38,371 nucleotides of DNA from Gammaproteobacteria bacterium (lineage in GTDB: Bacteria; Pseudomonadota; Gammaproteobacteria; Ga0077554; Ga007554). The notes under the pieces were generated by a model. It did no database searches. It was not told the origin of the DNA and saw nothing but the letters and a program-made list of their open reading frames with translations. Both the position numbers and the translations under genes were made by a program. The stretch lies in contig JAHFRW010000025.1 in NCBI GenBank assembly GCA_023266055.1, positions 1 through 38,371 of the forward strand, in the 5' to 3' direction. Shown in pieces: positions 24,498 through 33,546 of the stretch; positions within the stretch are counted from its first letter, which is position 1, and every line of letters begins with the position of its first letter.

Positions 24498-25123
24498 GGT
24501 GCGTCCTTTTCGGGAAGGTAGAGTTGTACTTCAGAGGCAATCGCCTGCAGCGGGATATCCCAGGGAAAGTGTTGTAATGTAGCAACACGTTGGAAGTCGT
24601 AAGCGATGCCGACCAGGCGGGGTTTACGCCAATAATGCCGTCGTCGCAAAAAAGAAAAGGTCTTGTCATAGTATCCACCGCCCATACCGAGGCGGTTGCC
24701 ATGGGTGTCAAAGGCGACTAATGGTGTCAGCACCAGATCCAGCGCCCAGGGTGGAGCACGGTGTGATGTCGAGAGGCAAGGCTCCAGAATGCCGAAGCGA
24801 TTGAGGATTAATGGATCGCCATCGCGGTACGGCAGAAACCACAAACGTCCTCCAGGGAGCGGGCTTAATACCGGCAAATAACAGGTTTTACCCATTGCCC
24901 AGGCGCGTTGCATGAGGGGTGCGGGGTCAAGTTCGCCACGCTGTGGAAGATAGCAGGCAAGGTGCTGGCTGCGTTGAAACAGCGTCGATCCGGCGACGTG
25001 GTGTGCTACCTGGCGAGCGGCATCAGCTTGTTCCGTCGGGCTCAGATGGGCGCGTCGAGCGCGCATTTGCCGGCGTAGTTCGGTGCGTGATTCAGTGTGG
25101 GGGGAAGGGAGTATGGGTAACAA
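24494..25123 (-). CDS. fau: 5-formyltetrahydrofolate cyclo-ligase
   Basis: A 209-residue 5-FCL. The core runs from the RRQMRARRAHLSP helix through YLPQRGELDP, a phosphate-binding RLGMGGGYYDKTF and the closing DIPLQAIASEVQLYL. It converts 5-formyl-THF to 5,10-methenyl-THF with ATP. The start is uncertain: TTG 25123 begins right after the 3' arm of 6S RNA, and ATG 25066 would match the shorter E. coli N terminus. The order 6S RNA then fau is the same as in E. coli (ssrS-ygfA). Confidence 0.92.
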   Translation of the reverse strand: MLPILPSPHTESRTELRRQMRARRAHLSPTEQADAARQVAHHVAGSTLFQRSQHLACYLPQRGELDPAPLMQRAWAMGKTCYLPVLSPLPGGRLWFLPYRDGDPLILNRFGILEPCLSTSHRAPPWALDLVLTPLVAFDTHGNRLGMGGGYYDKTFSFLRRRHYWRKPRLVGIAYDFQRVATLQHFPWDIPLQAIASEVQLYLPEKDAP

Positions 25124-25126
25124 AGA

Positions 25127-25380
25127 GGAACATCCTCCGCCTGTGACGTAATGGACCTTTGTTCTTGAACCAATGGTTCAAGTGGGTACTTGTGCGATAT
25201 ATCAGGCTTTCCGCTCCCACCAGTCGCTCCCGGCATCCTGCCTCCCGCGACACTAGTGCATCCCTGCACGTCGGAAGTGGTGCGGACATGCACAACAATA
25301 CCAGCAAGCAAGTTCCCGGGGTTTAAGAATTAGGCTCAAGAAAAACCCAGTCCACACACGGGCACCGCAGAGGATGTTCC
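25127..25380 (-). ncRNA. ssrS: 6S RNA
   Basis: The terminal stem GGAACATCCTC (5' end at 25380) pairs perfectly with GAGGATGTTCC (3' end at 25127). Near the 3' end is the conserved hairpin CTTGAACC-ATT-GGTTCAAG (25182-25164) that also occurs in E. coli 6S RNA. The gene lies between zapA and fau, its standard gammaproteobacterial place. 6S RNA mimics an open promoter and sequesters sigma-70 RNA polymerase in stationary phase. At about 254 bases it is longer than the 184-base E. coli RNA. Ends are inferred from pairing and from the -10 box. Confidence 0.82.
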
Positions 25381-25386
25381 AGACTT

Positions 25387-25392
25387 ATTCTA
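25387..25392 (-). promoter_or_regulatory. -10 box of the 6S RNA promoter
   Basis: On the minus strand TAGAAT occupies 25392-25387, and the terminal stem of 6S RNA starts six bases further on at 25380, an ideal -10 to +1 distance. No good -35 is seen 17 bases upstream. Confidence 0.6.
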
Positions 25393-25477
25393 GCTGAAAA
25401 GCCTGACCGATGCCATGTGCCGGGCTGGATTGCCCGCCGTACATCTATCAATTTGCCTGTGGGTGGCGCGAGGAAAC

Positions 25478-25807
25478 CTACAGGTCGAGCTGGTGGCTCT
25501 GGTGCAGGGCGCCATCAATCTTGTTTTGCAGTACTTTCACGCGCTGGGTGAGTGATTGAGTGATGTGGTCTTTCTGCAATTGATGCTGGAGCAGTTCATG
25601 AGCAACATTCAGTGCGGCCATGACAATAATCCGGTCGGTGCCCACCACTTTGCCGCTGTCGCGGATACCGTTGATAGTGTTATTCAGGTGCTGTACGGAG
25701 GCCAGCAGGTTATCATGTTCTTCTGCCGGACAGGCGATGCGATATTCCTTGTCCAGTACTTGCACGGTAACGGCGACGGTTTCGGTTTTTACGGGGTCAT
25801 TGATCAT
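25478..25807 (-). CDS. zapA: cell division protein ZapA
   Basis: A 109-residue ZapA: an N-terminal beta part (VAVTVQVLDKEYRIACPAEE), then a long helix (DNLLASVQHLNNTINGIRD and onwards) that forms the tetramer coiled coil, with the conserved DRIIVMAALNVAHELL segment. ZapA binds FtsZ and bundles protofilaments at midcell. It overlaps the ZapB-like gene by four bases and is followed by the 6S RNA gene, as in related genomes. Confidence 0.93.
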   Translation of the reverse strand: MINDPVKTETVAVTVQVLDKEYRIACPAEEHDNLLASVQHLNNTINGIRDSGKVVGTDRIIVMAALNVAHELLQHQLQKDHITQSLTQRVKVLQNKIDGALHQSHQLDL

Positions 25808-26103
25808 GTATCATATTCCATGGATTTGAAGCGTCGGATCATTGACTCTACCCGCGAGCTGACGATTTCGGTTTTTTTGATGAGGTGGGCGCGTTCTGTC
25901 AGCAAGCTGGCCTGCTGGCTGCGTAGCGTGGCATTTTCTTCCCGTAACTGGTCGCAGACCTGGATGAGTTCTTCGATACGAAACTCAAGGTGACGCAGAC
26001 TTTGTTCAATGAGGCGGGTGGTCGCTTCCGGCATCGCTGGTGTCGTGCTTCCCACGGTGCTTGCAGAACCCTTCGCGGGCGTTTCAGGTTTTATGGTTTT
26101 CAT
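25804..26103 (-). CDS. ZapB-like coiled-coil protein (TIGR02449 type)
   Basis: A 99-residue protein with a Pro/Thr-rich N-terminal 30 residues and one long coiled coil after it (LEFRIEELIQVCDQLREEN, LRSQQASLLTERAHLIKK, IVSSRVESMIRRFKSM). Small coiled-coil proteins of the TIGR02449 type are typically found directly upstream of zapA in gammaproteobacteria and are related in shape to ZapB. The four-base ATGA overlap with zapA supports co-translation. A division role is inferred from this context. Confidence 0.82.
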   Translation of the reverse strand: MKTIKPETPAKGSASTVGSTTPAMPEATTRLIEQSLRHLEFRIEELIQVCDQLREENATLRSQQASLLTERAHLIKKTEIVSSRVESMIRRFKSMEYDT

Positions 26104-26276
26104 GGATCAAATAGTAGACTGGACGTGGCGTGCGGTCAATGGGGTAATACGGGTTCTGTGATCAACATTTTGGCGAAACGAACTATTAGGAATGCCGTGA
26201 CGGTGATAGCATAGTATTCAAACCCTGCCGGCGCGTCGGTATGGCGTGTAAATCAGGTGTGAATGGAGCTCTTAAT

Positions 26277-26858
26277 ATGACAGAGAATAATGAACTCACG
26301 CAATATGATGAACTGAATGAGGCGCTGCGGCGCGTGGGCGCGTCGGCGGACATAGCCGAATGCCACGGCTTGTTAAGTGGTTTGCTGTGTGTGAAGGAAA
26401 CCGTGGATAGTGCTGCATGGATATCCCATATTCTGGGCGCCGAGTCAGACGAAGATCTGGAGTTGAATGAGGATGGCCGCGCCTTGCTCAGCGCCTTGCT
26501 GGGTCGGGTGCTGGATCAGTTGAATGATCTGGATTATGGTTTTCATCCATTGTTGCCTGATGACGAAGAGCCTCTGGCAAAGCGAGCCGCCGCATTGGCG
26601 GAATGGTGTCAGGGTTTTGTGCTGGGTCTGAGTATGGGTGGCGTTGCGGCGCTGGGCCAGTTACCCGAGGCGTCGGACGAAATCGTCAAGGATATGGCGG
26701 AAATTGCCCAGATGCATGCCGATGCGGAAGAGGCATCGAATGAAGATGAAGTCGCCTACACGGAAATTGTTGAGTATGTGCGCATGGGCGTACTGCTGGT
26801 GCGTGAGGAGCTGCGCACCATTAGCAAGCCGCATCCTGATGATGTGGTGGTGCATTAG
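26277..26858 (+). CDS. ygfB: UPF0149 family protein YgfB
   Basis: A 193-residue acidic helical protein of the YgfB/YecA family: YDELNEALRRVGASADIAECHGLLSGLLC at its start (about 9-37), and EWCQGFVLGLSMGG in the middle. The biochemical role is not settled. ATG 26277 is used because GGAG lies eight bases ahead; the longer frame from 26241 has no such site. pepP starts one base after the stop codon, so the two are coupled. It is divergent from the zapA operon. Confidence 0.92.
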   Translation: MTENNELTQYDELNEALRRVGASADIAECHGLLSGLLCVKETVDSAAWISHILGAESDEDLELNEDGRALLSALLGRVLDQLNDLDYGFHPLLPDDEEPLAKRAAALAEWCQGFVLGLSMGGVAALGQLPEASDEIVKDMAEIAQMHADAEEASNEDEVAYTEIVEYVRMGVLLVREELRTISKPHPDDVVVH

Positions 26859-26859
26859 T

Positions 26860-28239
26860 ATGGATAAGCAGGAATTCGCCAGGCGCCGTGCACAGGTGAT
26901 GCGCCACATCGGCAAGGACGGCGTGGCGATTTTGCCCGCTGCACCGCAGGCTTTGCGCAACCGTGATAGTGAATATCCCTATCGCCCTGACAGCGATTTT
27001 TATTATCTCACGGGTTTTGCCGAGCCCGATGCAGTGGCAGTGCTGGTGCCGGGTCGGCTGCTGTCGGCATCCCACCTTTCGCAGCACTTGCAGAACCCTT
27101 CGCGGCGTAAGCAGGGCACTTATATACTGTTTTGCCGCGAGCGCGATCCTAAAATGGAGATCTGGAACGGGGCGCGTGCCGGTCAGGAAGGTGCGTGCGC
27201 TATTTATGGCGCCGATGCAGCGTATCCCATCAGCGAGATTGACAAGATCCTGCCGGGATTGCTGGAGAATCGCCGCACGGTGTTTTATGACATGGGTCGT
27301 CAAGCGGCGGTGGATCAGCAGTTGCTGGACTGGATTAACCGGGTGCGCAGCAAATCACGCAGTGGCGTGTCCGCCCCCACGGTGTTTTCGTCATTGAGCG
27401 AGATTGTGCATGAAATGCGCCTGCTCAAGAGTAACGCCGAAGTGGCGGCGATGCGGCGTGCAGCTGTCGTGTCTGCCGCTGCGCATCGCCGTGCCATGCA
27501 GGCCTGCAAGCCGGGCATGATGGAATACCAGATCGAGGCAGATCTGCTGCATGAATTTGTGCGTGAAGGCTGCCGTTTTCCTGCCTATAATTCTATCGTG
27601 GGTGGTGGCGCCAATGCCTGTACGCTGCATTACAATGACAACAACGCCCGGCTCAATGATGGGGAATTGCTGTTGATTGACGCCGGCGCGGAATTTAATT
27701 ACTACGCTGCGGACATCACCCGTACCTTTCCCGTGAATGGCCGTTTCAACCCGGAGCAAAAGGCGCTGTATGAACTGGTGCTGGCCGCGCAATATGCCGC
27801 CATTGACAAGGTGCGCCCCGGCAACCACTGGAACGAACCGCATCAGGCGGCGGTGCGGGTGCTGACCACCGGTCTGGTCAAGCTGGGCTTGCTCAGTGGC
27901 AAACCGGCGCAGTTGATTAAAGATGAAGGTTACCGCAAATTTTACATGCACCGTACCGGCCATTGGCTGGGTATGGATGTGCATGACGTGGGTGAATACA
28001 AAGACGGCGCGGGTGCCTGGCGCGTCCTTGAGCCGGGTATGGTGCTTACGGTTGAGCCGGGTCTGTACATCCCGGCAGGCAGCGAAAACGTGCCCAAAAA
28101 ATGGTGGAACATCGGTATTCGTATCGAAGACGATGTGCTGGTGACCAAAAACGGTAATGATGTGCTCACCCGTGAGGCGCCCAAAACCGTGGCGGAAATT
28201 GAAGCGTTGATGGCTGCTGCGGGTTCCGGTGCTGGATAA
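26860..28239 (+). CDS. pepP: Xaa-Pro aminopeptidase PepP
   Basis: A 459-residue aminopeptidase P. The N-terminal AMP_N domain has [20 protein letters not shown]. The pita-bread metallopeptidase domain has the two-metal ligands in [20 protein letters not shown] (two Asp), [13 protein letters not shown] (His), LTVEPGLYI (Glu) and [10 protein letters not shown] (Glu). It removes N-terminal residues preceding proline. ATG 26860 sits one base after the ygfB stop. In related genomes ubiH follows directly; here a MITE is inserted in between. Confidence 0.95.
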   Translation: MDKQEFARRRAQVMRHIGKDGVAILPAAPQALRNRDSEYPYRPDSDFYYLTGFAEPDAVAVLVPGRLLSASHLSQHLQNPSRRKQGTYILFCRERDPKMEIWNGARAGQEGACAIYGADAAYPISEIDKILPGLLENRRTVFYDMGRQAAVDQQLLDWINRVRSKSRSGVSAPTVFSSLSEIVHEMRLLKSNAEVAAMRRAAVVSAAAHRRAMQACKPGMMEYQIEADLLHEFVREGCRFPAYNSIVGGGANACTLHYNDNNARLNDGELLLIDAGAEFNYYAADITRTFPVNGRFNPEQKALYELVLAAQYAAIDKVRPGNHWNEPHQAAVRVLTTGLVKLGLLSGKPAQLIKDEGYRKFYMHRTGHWLGMDVHDVGEYKDGAGAWRVLEPGMVLTVEPGLYIPAGSENVPKKWWNIGIRIEDDVLVTKNGNDVLTREAPKTVAEIEALMAAAGSGAG

Positions 28240-28278
28240 AGGCAACGACGATTATTCCGAACATGGGAAGATCTCTCA

Positions 28279-28450
28279 GAGCCTATTCAATATCTCGCTG
28301 AAGGGTGCATCACGGCGTTGCCATGATATATAAAGGCGGGCTCAAAATGCTCATGTACTTACCTGTACACTCCGCTTTTTCGCCCGTTTCCGCCTTGCGC
28401 TGGGAACCCTTCGCTTCGCTCTTCCCTTGATCGAGATATTGAATAGGCTC
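28279..28450. mobile_element. MITE copy B (non-autonomous IS5-type element)
   Basis: A 172-base element with identical 19-base terminal inverted repeats GAGCCTATTCAATATCTCG, flanked by TCA on both sides (28276-28278 and 28451-28453), another TNA duplication. It shares CTCAAAATGCTCA and CTGGGAACCCTTCG with copy A. It lies between pepP and ubiH. The remaining 115 bases before ubiH contain one short inverted repeat (TTCCCCGGCAATGCCGGGAA, 28471-28490). Confidence 0.9.
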
Positions 28451-28570
28451 TCATGGGTATTCGAGACTAGGCTTCCCCGGCAATGCCGGGAACCGTTGCG
28501 GCATTCGCAATGACAGTAAAATGATTTCTACGGAAGACTATAGGCACTTCTACGGGTACCGGAATTAAAT

Positions 28571-29830
28571 ATGGCGACCAGTGATTACGATATTCTGATT
28601 GTGGGGGGTGGCATGGTCGGCGCCAGCCTGGCGTGTGCGCTGGGCAATCAACCCGGGATGCGCATCGGGCTGATTGAAGCCACGCCGTGGGCTACCGCTG
28701 CACCATCAATGCCTGCCGCCGCGCCCACCAGTTATGACGACCGCTCCCTGGCGTTGGCCTATGGCACGCGCCGTATCTTTGAGGGCATGGGGCTGTGGCC
28801 GTTGCTGGTGGACGCCCTTTCCCCGATTGAAAAAATTCATGTCTCCGACCGTGGTCATTTCGGTGTCACGCGTCTGAAGGCTGTGGATGAAGGTGTGGAG
28901 GCGCTGGGTTATGTGGTGGTCAGTCGCGTGCTGGGCCAGACCTTGGCGCGTGCGCTGGCAGATCTGCCAGCGGTGGATTTAATTTGTCCTGCGCTGCTCA
29001 CCGATATTACCATGGACACCCCGACCCACTCTAATCGTGCCCAGGTGACGATAGAGCAGGCGGGTGTAAAGCGTACGCTTACCGCACAACTGGTGGTTGC
29101 GGCCGATGGCGGCAAATCCGCCGTGCGTGAACGGCTGGGTATCACGTCAACCACCTGGGATTACCAGCAGACAGCTGTCATCACCAATATTACACCCCAG
29201 TACAACCATCACCAGACCGCTTATGAACGATTCACTGACACCGGCCCCATCGCCATGCTGCCGATGAGTGAAAACCGTTGTGCTGTGGTGTGGACGGTTG
29301 CCAGTGATCAGGCGGCCACGGTGATGTCCATGGACGACGATGCCTTTCGGCGCGGCCTGCAAACCGCCTTTGGTTATCGGTTGGGTAAATTACAGAAAGT
29401 CGGCACGCGTCACGCCTACCCCCTCACGCTTACCACGGTGCGCGAACATGTGCGCCCGCGTCTCGCCATCATCGGCAATGCCGCGCATACCCTGCATCCT
29501 ATCGCCGGACAAGGTTTTAATCTGGGATTACGTGATGCCGCCGTGCTAGCGCAAATCGTGGTGGATGCCCGTGCGGCGGGGCGCGACATTGGCAGTATCG
29601 ACGTGCTTGACGAGTACGCCCATTGGCGTCGCAATGACCAGCGCCGCGCCATTGCCTTTACCGATAGTCTGGTGCGCATCTTCACCAACCCATTGGCGCC
29701 GTTTGCGTTGGGGCGTAATCTCGGATTGGTCGCCGTTGATCTGCTGCCATCGTTGAAGCATGTGCTGGCGCGTCAGACCATGGGGTTGGTCGGCAAGTTG
29801 CCGAGACTGGCGCGCGGGTTGGCGCTCTAA
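28571..29830 (+). CDS. ubiH: 2-octaprenyl-6-methoxyphenyl hydroxylase UbiH
   Basis: A 419-residue flavin monooxygenase of the UbiH/UbiF/VisC family. It has the FAD loop ILIVGGGMVGASLACAL, the VVAADGGKSAVRERLG (DG) motif and the second FAD motif IIGNAAHTLHPIAGQGFNLG, whose AAHTLHPIAGQGFN form is characteristic of UbiH. It hydroxylates the ubiquinone precursor ring at the inner membrane. The related ubiI (visC), usually next, is absent: the following gene is convergent and overlaps this stop by four bases. Confidence 0.93.
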   Translation: MATSDYDILIVGGGMVGASLACALGNQPGMRIGLIEATPWATAAPSMPAAAPTSYDDRSLALAYGTRRIFEGMGLWPLLVDALSPIEKIHVSDRGHFGVTRLKAVDEGVEALGYVVVSRVLGQTLARALADLPAVDLICPALLTDITMDTPTHSNRAQVTIEQAGVKRTLTAQLVVAADGGKSAVRERLGITSTTWDYQQTAVITNITPQYNHHQTAYERFTDTGPIAMLPMSENRCAVVWTVASDQAATVMSMDDDAFRRGLQTAFGYRLGKLQKVGTRHAYPLTLTTVREHVRPRLAIIGNAAHTLHPIAGQGFNLGLRDAAVLAQIVVDARAAGRDIGSIDVLDEYAHWRRNDQRRAIAFTDSLVRIFTNPLAPFALGRNLGLVAVDLLPSLKHVLARQTMGLVGKLPRLARGLAL

Positions 29831-31458
29831 CTATAGCGCTGGCGCGCACCACTGAAACGAGACACGCGCCGGCGCTGCATCACACCCCATACCCCTGCCA
29901 GAGTCAATAGCGCCCATGGATCAAGTGCGCCCACGCCGCCAATAGGTACCTCAGGCGGTGGCGTGGTGGTCGCCGGTGCGGGCGGTTTCAGGCCCAGTGC
30001 AATGACGGGAACGGGTGCCGGTGATGTCAGTGCCGTGCTGGTAATCGAAAAAGACGCTGATACCACGCCGTCACTTTTCGGGCTGAAACGCAGTGTCACC
30101 TGACATTGCTCAGTGGGTGCCAGGGTTTGAGTGGAACACGTATCCCCGGTGATGCTTAATCCAATGTCAGTGTCGGGAGGGTCGGTCACAATCCTGGGTT
30201 GTTGGATGGTCAGCGGCAGCACGCCCCGATTGGTCACAGTGATGATACGCTCGGTCGTTTCTGTGGGCAGGGTGCCGCTAAAGGTCAGACCGTCTTCGTT
30301 GCTGATGGATAATATGCCCCCTAACTCCGGCCCAACCACTTGCCCCAGCACTTTCGGATTTGCGCCTACCGTAATGCTCTGGCCGGTGAGCGCGTGACTG
30401 CCATCAAGGATCTCCAGTTGATTGGCGGTCTTTTTATTGGCGGCATACAACCAGCCACGACGATCAATGTTGATACCCTCGATACCTTGTGGTATCGGCA
30501 AGGTCTGGGCAATCTGGCGAGAGGCGGTATCAATAACATGTACGCTGGCATGGCCGGTAATCGGGCAAAAGGAGTCCGCATAAATATCGGTCGCCACATA
30601 CAGGCGTGATTGTGCCGGGTGTATCGCCAACCCTTTGGGTGGCCCAGGTAACGAAATATCAGGAAAAAATACCGTTCTGGACACAGTATTGAAAATGGCT
30701 GCGCGGGTGGTTGCCGCGCGGGTGTTATGCAACGTGATATAAATAATTGCACCGGAGCTGTCCATCACCATGTCGTGGGCAGCAGTGCTCATGCTATCCA
30801 GTACGGCAACATGGGTTATGGCATGTGTTTGAGGGTCAATTACCGCAAGATTACCCGTCTGCTGGCTCAGCACATAAAGATAGCCGGTGCCGGGGTGTAC
30901 CAGCAGACGGTCGGGAATGCCACCCGGAATGAGGGTATCAACGACCGTGCGGGTTGCGGTGTCGATGACAGAGATGGTTTTGGCGAGTTGATTGGCCACA
31001 TACAAGCGTCCGCTGGCCGCATGCAGCACCATGCTGGCAGGGCCGTCGCCCACCGACAGTGTTGCTACCACCGCATGAACAGGCGCCTCAATGACTGACA
31101 CGCTGTCACCGACATGATTGCTTATGTAAATATATTTGCCGCCAGGGTCAATGACAATGCCCTGTGGCCCCAGTCCTACATTCAGCGTAACGAACGCCAC
31201 CGCAGGGAGGTTGGCAGACAGATTGATAATGGATACGGTGTTATCGCCCGTATTGGGAATATAGGCATAAGGCCCCTGCCGTAATATGCTCGATGGATTC
31301 GGGTCGGGTATCAGTTGCGGCAGCGGCGTAAAAGAAGGCAAGAGGGGCGGATTGCCATCACAAGGGATATTGTTGGGGGGTGTGGTCGTGGATGTTCCGA
31401 CGGTGGGCAGGCTGCCCAATACCATTACCAGAAGCAACCGTGAGCATATTGATTGCAT
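29827..31458 (-). CDS. secreted YVTN beta-propeller protein with an Ig-like domain and a GlyGly-CTERM-like tail
   Basis: A 543-residue exported protein. After a signal peptide come about seven YVTN-type beta-propeller repeats (YAYIPNTGDNTVSIIN, YIYISNHVGDSVSVIE, RLYVANQLAKTISVID, YLYVLSQQTGNLAVID and others). An Ig-like domain of the choice-of-anchor D kind follows (about 385-490, with CSTQTLAPTEQCQVTLRFSP). The C terminus has a Thr/Pro spacer, GGVGALDPWALLTLAGVWG, then QRRRVSR: a glycine motif, one transmembrane stretch and an arginine cluster, as in GlyGly-CTERM sorting signals cleaved by rhombosortase. GGAGG lies five bases before the ATG. Function unknown. Confidence 0.85.
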   Translation of the reverse strand: MQSICSRLLLVMVLGSLPTVGTSTTTPPNNIPCDGNPPLLPSFTPLPQLIPDPNPSSILRQGPYAYIPNTGDNTVSIINLSANLPAVAFVTLNVGLGPQGIVIDPGGKYIYISNHVGDSVSVIEAPVHAVVATLSVGDGPASMVLHAASGRLYVANQLAKTISVIDTATRTVVDTLIPGGIPDRLLVHPGTGYLYVLSQQTGNLAVIDPQTHAITHVAVLDSMSTAAHDMVMDSSGAIIYITLHNTRAATTRAAIFNTVSRTVFFPDISLPGPPKGLAIHPAQSRLYVATDIYADSFCPITGHASVHVIDTASRQIAQTLPIPQGIEGINIDRRGWLYAANKKTANQLEILDGSHALTGQSITVGANPKVLGQVVGPELGGILSISNEDGLTFSGTLPTETTERIITVTNRGVLPLTIQQPRIVTDPPDTDIGLSITGDTCSTQTLAPTEQCQVTLRFSPKSDGVVSASFSITSTALTSPAPVPVIALGLKPPAPATTTPPPEVPIGGVGALDPWALLTLAGVWGVMQRRRVSRFSGARQRYS

Positions 31459-31582
31459 TTAAACCTCCATTGTTTATCCGTACACTTCCATGTAGACGAT
31501 CATCAAGCCGCTTTAATTAATCAGAGCGGTTTGGTCGCGATTGATCAGGCTGTCGTCAGGCCACCTGAGCCGGGCGGATAAA

Positions 31583-32758
31583 CTACCCGCCCATCTTTCC
31601 CTTGATGTTCAGCGCCAATGCCAGCGCCTGTTCTATAGTAGCATCCATCACCGTGAAATGTCCCATTTTGCGTCCGGGGCGGGCGTCGCGCTTGCCGTAA
31701 AGATGCAATTTGGCTTGCGGGCAGGAGAGTATATTTTTCCAGCAAGGCATATCGCCGTTCCATAGGTCACCGAGCAGATTGACCATCACCGCAGATGATA
31801 ACAGACGGGTGTCGCCCAGCGGCAAGCCACACAATGCGCGCACCTGCTGTTCAAATTGATCGGTCACACAGGCATCCAGCGTGTAGTGGCCGCTGTTATG
31901 CGGGCGCGGGGCGATTTCGTTGATCAGCAATCGCCCATCGACAGTCACGAAAAGCTCCACCGTCAGCACGCCGCAATAATTCAGGCATTCGGCAATCTGC
32001 ATGGCAAGCTGGCGCGCCTGTTCCGCCAGCGTGTCGGGAATGCGTGCCGGCACCAGCGTAACATCAAGTATACCGCTACGGTGCTGGTTTTCCGCCAGCG
32101 GGAATACGGCGATCTGCGCGTCTGTTCCGCGCGCCAGAATCACCGACACCTCCAGCGCCAAAGGCACGAACTCTTCAAGCACGCACGGTGCGCCACCCAT
32201 CTCATCAAAGGCACGCAAGGCATCGTCGATATGGTTGACGCGCGCCTGACCTTTACCGTCATAGCCTAACTGGCTGCGTTTAAGCAGCGTTGGATGTGAT
32301 TCGGCGGTGCTGATCTGGTGCAACGCCGGGGCAATATCATCGCGTGACTGAATCACGGCAAAGCGCGCGCAGGGAAAACCCTGAGCGGTGAAAAACTGCT
32401 TTTCGGAAATACGATCCTGAGAAATCGCTACGGCATCAGCATCAGGATGCACGGTACAAAATTGCGCCAGAAAACGCAGGCTGTCGGCAGGCACATTTTC
32501 AAATTCCGTGCTGACAGCCGCGCATGCCTTACCCAGCGTTTCGAGCGCGTGCAGATCAGAAAAATCGGCCACAATATGTTGGTTGGCGAAGTGCGCGGCG
32601 GGGCTGTGGGGGTCAGGGTCGAGCACAATGACCTGATAACCCAGTGTGCGTGCCGCCGTGGTAAACATGCGGCCAAGCTGTCCTCCTCCAAGTATTCCCA
32701 GCGTGGCGCCGGGTAAGCTCAGGGATGAGCAGTCGCCGCCGCCCGGTAAAATGTTCAT
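31583..32758 (-). CDS. purK: N5-carboxyaminoimidazole ribonucleotide synthase PurK
   Basis: A 391-residue ATP-grasp enzyme. It has the N-terminal LGILGGGQLGRMFTTAA, STEFENVPAD, the ATP-grasp LLKRSQLGYDGKGQ and LEEFVPLALEVSVI, and NEIAPRPHNSGHYT with the metal-binding residues. It converts AIR to N5-CAIR with ATP and bicarbonate. ATG 32758 is preferred to the upstream in-frame start at 32839, which would overlap purE and add unconserved residues. It follows purE by 28 bases, the standard purEK order. Confidence 0.95.
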   Translation of the reverse strand: MNILPGGGDCSSLSLPGATLGILGGGQLGRMFTTAARTLGYQVIVLDPDPHSPAAHFANQHIVADFSDLHALETLGKACAAVSTEFENVPADSLRFLAQFCTVHPDADAVAISQDRISEKQFFTAQGFPCARFAVIQSRDDIAPALHQISTAESHPTLLKRSQLGYDGKGQARVNHIDDALRAFDEMGGAPCVLEEFVPLALEVSVILARGTDAQIAVFPLAENQHRSGILDVTLVPARIPDTLAEQARQLAMQIAECLNYCGVLTVELFVTVDGRLLINEIAPRPHNSGHYTLDACVTDQFEQQVRALCGLPLGDTRLLSSAVMVNLLGDLWNGDMPCWKNILSCPQAKLHLYGKRDARPGRKMGHFTVMDATIEQALALALNIKGKMGG

Positions 32759-32786
32759 GACAGGTCGGTGCTGCCGACGGGCAACA

Positions 32787-33281
32787 TCATTTTGCAGGGG
32801 GTAACGCCATGGCCAGAACGCTGTCACGCAACGTATCACGGAAGGCGTTCAGGCGCTGGGTCAACTCGGGATTGTTGTGTGCCAGCAGGGCTACGGCAAA
32901 CAGGCCGGCATTGGTAGCACCGGCATTACCAATCGCAAACGTCGCCACCGGAATGCCTTTGGGCATTTGCACAATCGACAGCAATGAATCCATGCCATTA
33001 AGGTGTTTAGAGGGTACGGGTACGCCCAGCACGGGCACCGTGGTTTTGGATGCCAGCATGCCGGGCAAATGCGCCGCGCCACCCGCACCCGCAATAATGC
33101 AGGCCAGGCCACGCGCATGCGCATCGTGTGCATATTGAAACAACAGGTCCGGTGTGCGATGCGCTGATACCACCCTGGCTTCATAGGCGATGCCAAAGGC
33201 GTCCAGTTGCTGGGTGGCGTGTTGCATCACGTCCCAGTCACTGTTGCTGCCCATTACTACGCCGACCAGTGGATTGTTCAT
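32787..33281 (-). CDS. purE: N5-carboxyaminoimidazole ribonucleotide mutase PurE
   Basis: A 164-residue class I PurE with GSNSDW (11-16), SAHRTPD and AGAGGAAHLPGMLAS, the substrate-binding loops of the octameric mutase. It converts N5-CAIR from PurK to CAIR in purine synthesis. It is the first gene of the purEK operon and starts 38 bases after the tRNA-Arg 3' end, which reads in the same direction, so a shared transcript is possible. Confidence 0.96.
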   Translation of the reverse strand: MNNPLVGVVMGSNSDWDVMQHATQQLDAFGIAYEARVVSAHRTPDLLFQYAHDAHARGLACIIAGAGGAAHLPGMLASKTTVPVLGVPVPSKHLNGMDSLLSIVQMPKGIPVATFAIGNAGATNAGLFAVALLAHNNPELTQRLNAFRDTLRDSVLAMALPPAK

Positions 33282-33319
33282 GCTGTCATCTTTTGCGCAA
33301 TGCCTGAAAAATACGTGTG

Positions 33320-33396
33320 TGGCGCGCCCGAGAGGATTCGAACCTCTGACCCTTGGAATCGGAATCCAATACTCTATCCATCTGAGCTACGGGCGC
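33320..33396 (-). tRNA. tRNA-Arg (anticodon CCG)
   Basis: On the minus strand the acceptor arms GCGCCCG and CGGGCGC pair, the D arm is GCTC-AGATGGATA-GAGT, and the anticodon stem TTGGA/TCCAA encloses TTCCGAT, giving anticodon CCG. The T arm is CAGAG-GTTCGAAT-CCTCT with one mismatch. CCA is encoded at 33322-33320. Lies between rep and purE on the same strand. Confidence 0.95.
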
Positions 33397-33546
33397 CGTT
33401 TATCACTACGGTGAAGCCCTATAGTATAGTCTATTACAAGCGTTTACGCTTCAAGTCGCGCACATCGTTTTTGGTGTGGGTGCAGTTTTCGAGAGGCCAA
33501 TGCGTCGCAATCACGCATAAAAATCGTTATCTTTCAAAGTCGTATG

